Below, one piece after another: positions 5,987 to 8,073 of a stretch of DNA of 8,073 nucleotides (its first letter is position 1; each line of letters opens with the position of its first letter). The translations under genes were made by a program, and so were the position numbers. This DNA is from Pseudomonadota bacterium (GTDB lineage: Bacteria; Desulfobacterota; Desulfobacteria; Desulfobacterales; Desulfobacteraceae): contig JAHJDU010000335.1 of NCBI GenBank assembly GCA_018812385.1, forward strand, positions 1 to 8,073, in the 5' to 3' direction. The notes beneath the pieces are model-generated. The model was not told where the DNA came from. It did not search any database and saw only the letters and a program-made list of their open reading frames with translations.

Positions 5987-6912
5987 TGGGTGACCCCCAT
6001 TTTATCAAGTTGTTTGAGTACTTCTTTTTCTGCAAAGAATCCAATATGCCGGAACACTTCCCTGCCGGTTTTATCAAAAAACACCTGAACCGGGATGGAC
6101 TGAATGCCAAAACGTCCTGCCAGGATCTGTTCTTCACGGACATGCACGAATTCAATATTCAAGACATCGGGAAATTTTTTTTTCAAGCTGTCAAGGATCG
6201 GCTGCATCATGTCACAGGGGATGCACCCGGTGGCCCCGAATTCTACCATGGTGACTTTTCCTGAAGACCGGGCATTGTCAACGGGATTTTTTTTCATGAT
6301 GGCGTACTGGGTATCCATCCACTCCCGGTTAATTTGTATTTTGTGGTGTTCTGCCAGACCGGCGATGTGGGTCTCGACCGCATCCTGTCTTTTTTTCTTG
6401 AGAAGAAAGCTTTTGATATTGTCTTTTACCTGCTCAAAGGGCACCCCCCCGACCATTTCTTTGTTCCCGTCATAAAAGGCTTTTGCTTCGCTGTCCAAAA
6501 CTTCGGCTTCTTTTACTGCCGAAGAAAGATAAGCGCTGATCTGATCCTCAAGCTTCGTGTCCTCTTTTGAAAAGCCATTCTTTTGGACCTCATGGGCAAG
6601 AATTTTTGTGATGATTTCCTGCTCCAGCAGGAAAATCAGGTTTTCTTTTAATTGCTTCCTTAATTTTGGGTCGTAACGGTCAAGGGATTTTTCAAGCGGC
6701 TTGCCTGCAATTGCAATCCCGGTGCCGGTTTTCAGGATGCTATCTCCCGTCATGTCTACCAGCTCGGCAGATTTTAAAAACCGGTCAAAAATCAGTGGAT
6801 ACGTATCAGATACAGTTGATGCAGCAGCACCTGCCGTATTGAGAAAAATAAATACAATCAGACCGGATAGAAAAAAGATAGTTGCCGGTCCCAAATGAAT
6901 GCGTTTTATCAT
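5983..6912 (-). CDS. Exported SurA-N-like / thioredoxin fusion protein
   Basis: This 309-residue protein has three parts. Residues 1-30 form a signal peptide ending near NTAGAAAS. Residues 45-200 are a helical, charged region (LRKQLKENLIFLLEQEIITKILAHE, then LEDQISAYLSSAV, PFEQVKDNIKSFLLKKK) resembling the N-terminal chaperone domain of SurA/parvulin-type isomerases, without an evident isomerase domain. Residues 215-309 are a thioredoxin fold: TMVEFGATGCIPCDMMQPIL with C230 and C233, SIPVQVFF with the cis-proline, and HIGFFAEKEVL. A chaperone-like arm fused to a redox domain suggests reduction of a specific exported client. I chose ATG 6912; TTG at 6921 lies only three bases after AAGGA, while ATG 6912 lies 12 bases after it, so the start is slightly uncertain. 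It lies 21 bases after the DGC gene and overlaps the next thioredoxin gene by four bases. Confidence 0.85.
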   Translation of the reverse strand: MIKRIHLGPATIFFLSGLIVFIFLNTAGAAASTVSDTYPLIFDRFLKSAELVDMTGDSILKTGTGIAIAGKPLEKSLDRYDPKLRKQLKENLIFLLEQEIITKILAHEVQKNGFSKEDTKLEDQISAYLSSAVKEAEVLDSEAKAFYDGNKEMVGGVPFEQVKDNIKSFLLKKKRQDAVETHIAGLAEHHKIQINREWMDTQYAIMKKNPVDNARSSGKVTMVEFGATGCIPCDMMQPILDSLKKKFPDVLNIEFVHVREEQILAGRFGIQSIPVQVFFDKTGREVFRHIGFFAEKEVLKQLDKMGVTQ

Positions 6913-6933
6913 GAGGATCAAAGTTCCTTTTTA

Positions 6934-7359
6934 TTATCCGCAGCAGTTAAATGGTTTTTCTGACGGAGCCAGATTATTACCCGAATGTTTTGAACAAATA
7001 TCCATAGCAGCGGACTTTACTTTAACAATATCTTCCGCTTTCAGGGTGAATTCATTATTTTTTTCAATGCCAAGATCGGTGATGACCACGTGATTTTTCA
7101 GGGGAACTTCGGCCTGCTCCAGAATGGCTTTAACGCATCCCACCTTGCATCCATCAATGGCGACCATGTTTTCCACGTTCTTTGCAGACTGGACAAATCC
7201 GCTCAACTGACCGCCGATTCCGGCAAGGCAGAACATTTTACCAAAACCTTCCCGGGTCAGCTCAATAGCGGCCTGGTTGGAAAGCTGTCCCACGTTGGAA
7301 ACCCCGGAACAGGCAAGAATCATAATATTTCCTTCTGATGCACAACAGTTTTTCGTCAT
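6934..7359 (-). CDS. DGC-domain putative zinc-binding protein
   Basis: This 141-residue cysteine-rich cytoplasmic protein has the DGC motif of the putative zinc-binding family PF08859 (DGCKVGC, D69-G70-C71 and C75). Other features are the N-terminal N-C-C (C5, C6), ILACSGVSNVGQLSN with C17, FCLAGIGG with C44, DICSKH and a terminal CCG (C139, C140). The family's biochemical role is not established; its members often sit beside permeases and small thioredoxins in metal and metalloid clusters, as here. The start ATG 7359 has a strong AAGGAG site 7 bases upstream. The many thiols would suit binding of arsenite or zinc, which is inference. The terminal Cys-Cys resembles metalloid-binding tails. 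Confidence 0.85.
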   Translation of the reverse strand: MTKNCCASEGNIMILACSGVSNVGQLSNQAAIELTREGFGKMFCLAGIGGQLSGFVQSAKNVENMVAIDGCKVGCVKAILEQAEVPLKNHVVITDLGIEKNNEFTLKAEDIVKVKSAAMDICSKHSGNNLAPSEKPFNCCG

Positions 7360-7410
7360 TTTATGTCTCCTTTATGAATCATGATTAACAGTTGGGTCAA
7401 AATGGCCGGC

Positions 7411-7644
7411 TTATTTTGTCAGCCAGGATTTGACGTCCTCTTTTTTGGGAATTTTCCCGACACATTTTACTTCGCTGTCAATCACCACGGCAGGCGTTCC
7501 GAAAACCCCATAACCGGCTATTTCCATAACATCCGTAACTTTCTTGATCTGAGCATTTACGCCTGTCTCGGCAACTGCCTCCGTTACAATCTTTGCTGTC
7601 TGCTCGCATTTGGGGCATCCTGGGCCCAGTATTTTTATATCCAT
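7411..7644 (-). CDS. Small thioredoxin-like redox-active disulfide protein
   Basis: This is a compact 77-residue cytoplasmic protein of the redox-active disulfide / glutaredoxin-like family. It has CPKC (C10, C13) in ILGPGCPKCEQTAK, the cis-proline in FGTPAVVID (P51), and a third Cys in EVKCVGKIP. Length is normal for the family. The start ATG 7644 follows AAGGAG by 7 bases. Genes of this type are repeatedly found next to DUF318/ArsP-type permeases, matching the permease that ends 36 bases upstream. It may deliver reduced thiol or metalloid to that permease or to the DGC protein, but this is inference. Confidence 0.92.
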   Translation of the reverse strand: MDIKILGPGCPKCEQTAKIVTEAVAETGVNAQIKKVTDVMEIAGYGVFGTPAVVIDSEVKCVGKIPKKEDVKSWLTK

Positions 7645-7680
7645 GACACACTCCTTAAAATTTAATGGTTCATCTTTATA

Positions 7681-8073
7681 TTATCCGGCAATAACGCCGT
7701 AAATCATACCGGCAAAGGTTGACAGCACAACGATGATCAAACAGAAGACAGCGGTTTTCTTAACCCCCATGACTCCTCCGATGACCAGCATATTGGGCAA
7801 AGACAGGGCCGGGCCGGCAAGTAGCAGGGCCAGGGCCGGACCCTTGCCCATCCCGGCACCAATCAGTCCCTGCAGAATCGGTACCTCGGTTAAGGTGGCA
7901 AAATACATGAAGGCGCCGGACACCGAGGCAAATAAATTGGCCCATAGGGAGTTGCCGCCCAAAAGGGATTGAATATAATGTTCCGGTATCAGGGCCGCGT
8001 GCCCGGGCCTGCCGAGCAGGAATCCTGCCACAATCACCCCGCCAAAGAGCAGCGGGAAGATTTGCTTCATGAA
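7681..8073 (-). CDS. DUF318/ArsP-type permease, C-terminal part (runs off the edge)
   Basis: This is the last ~130 residues of a membrane permease of the DUF318 family (PF03773, ArsP_1); the frame is open across the right edge, so the Met at 8070 is internal. It shows about four hydrophobic segments and the conserved stretch FATLTEVPILQGLIGAGMGKG and LALLLAGPALSLPNMLVIGG, repeated in form in both halves of such permeases, followed by MGVKKTAVF and a last helix. Characterised members such as Campylobacter ArsP export trivalent organoarsenicals; many others have unknown substrates. It precedes the small thioredoxin by 36 bases and is the first visible gene of the minus-strand operon. The operon promoter and any regulator lie outside the window. 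Family assignment is firm; the substrate is not. Confidence 0.88.
   Translation of the reverse strand, partial: FMKQIFPLLFGGVIVAGFLLGRPGHAALIPEHYIQSLLGGNSLWANLFASVSGAFMYFATLTEVPILQGLIGAGMGKGPALALLLAGPALSLPNMLVIGGVMGVKKTAVFCLIIVVLSTFAGMIYGVIAG

Noticed and set aside
1..8073. CRISPR arrays, tRNA or rRNA genes, insertion sequences, origin or attachment sites
   Set aside because: I saw no regularly spaced repeats, tRNA-like cloverleaf, transposase or integrase motifs, or flanking terminal repeats.

Overview
The window looks like an arsenic/metalloid-resistance and thiol-redox island from a strictly anaerobic bacterium, most likely a deltaproteobacterial sulfate reducer of the Desulfobacterales type. 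This assignment is inference. It rests on the HdrD/GlpC-like double-CCG protein, the ACR3 pump, the DUF318/ArsP-type permease with its small thioredoxin and DGC-domain neighbours, the ATG-plus-AGGAG gene starts, and a probable UGA-encoded selenocysteine. No ribosomal or other taxonomic marker is present.

Layout. Plus strand, left: a double-CCG iron-sulfur oxidoreductase (148-1504, frameshifted) and an ACR3 arsenite efflux pump (1575-2760, frameshifted) form a short operon. Middle: a minus-strand remnant of an alkaline-phosphatase-superfamily gene (2738-3232) is followed by about 190 bases (3233-3419) without a convincing gene, holding one 14-base palindrome. Minus strand, right: a tight operon runs leftward from beyond the right edge. 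In transcription order it encodes an ArsP-like permease (3' part only), a small CPKC thioredoxin, a DGC-domain putative zinc-binding protein, an exported SurA-N/thioredoxin fusion, an exported thioredoxin, a CcdA-type membrane thiol carrier (frameshifted), a cytoplasmic [4Fe-4S] protein, a short one-helix membrane ORF, and an exported DUF1573 protein.

How the genes may work together. CcdA moves reducing equivalents across the inner membrane, and the two exported CIPC thioredoxins would receive them outside. The exported DUF1573 protein carries U-G-C in place of the usual C-G-C, because an in-frame UGA sits exactly at the first cysteine and the reading frame is intact on both sides. It could therefore be a redox end-point or metalloid-binding member of the relay. 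On the cytoplasmic side the small thioredoxin, DGC protein, [4Fe-4S] protein and double-CCG protein could supply or sense thiols, and ACR3 and the permease would export the metalloid. The relay is a hypothesis.

Quality caveat. Three genes (double-CCG protein, acr3, ccdA) each differ from an intact frame by one base. Two of these changes lie in 8-base homopolymers, so sequencing or assembly error is a serious explanation alongside real gene decay or phase variation.
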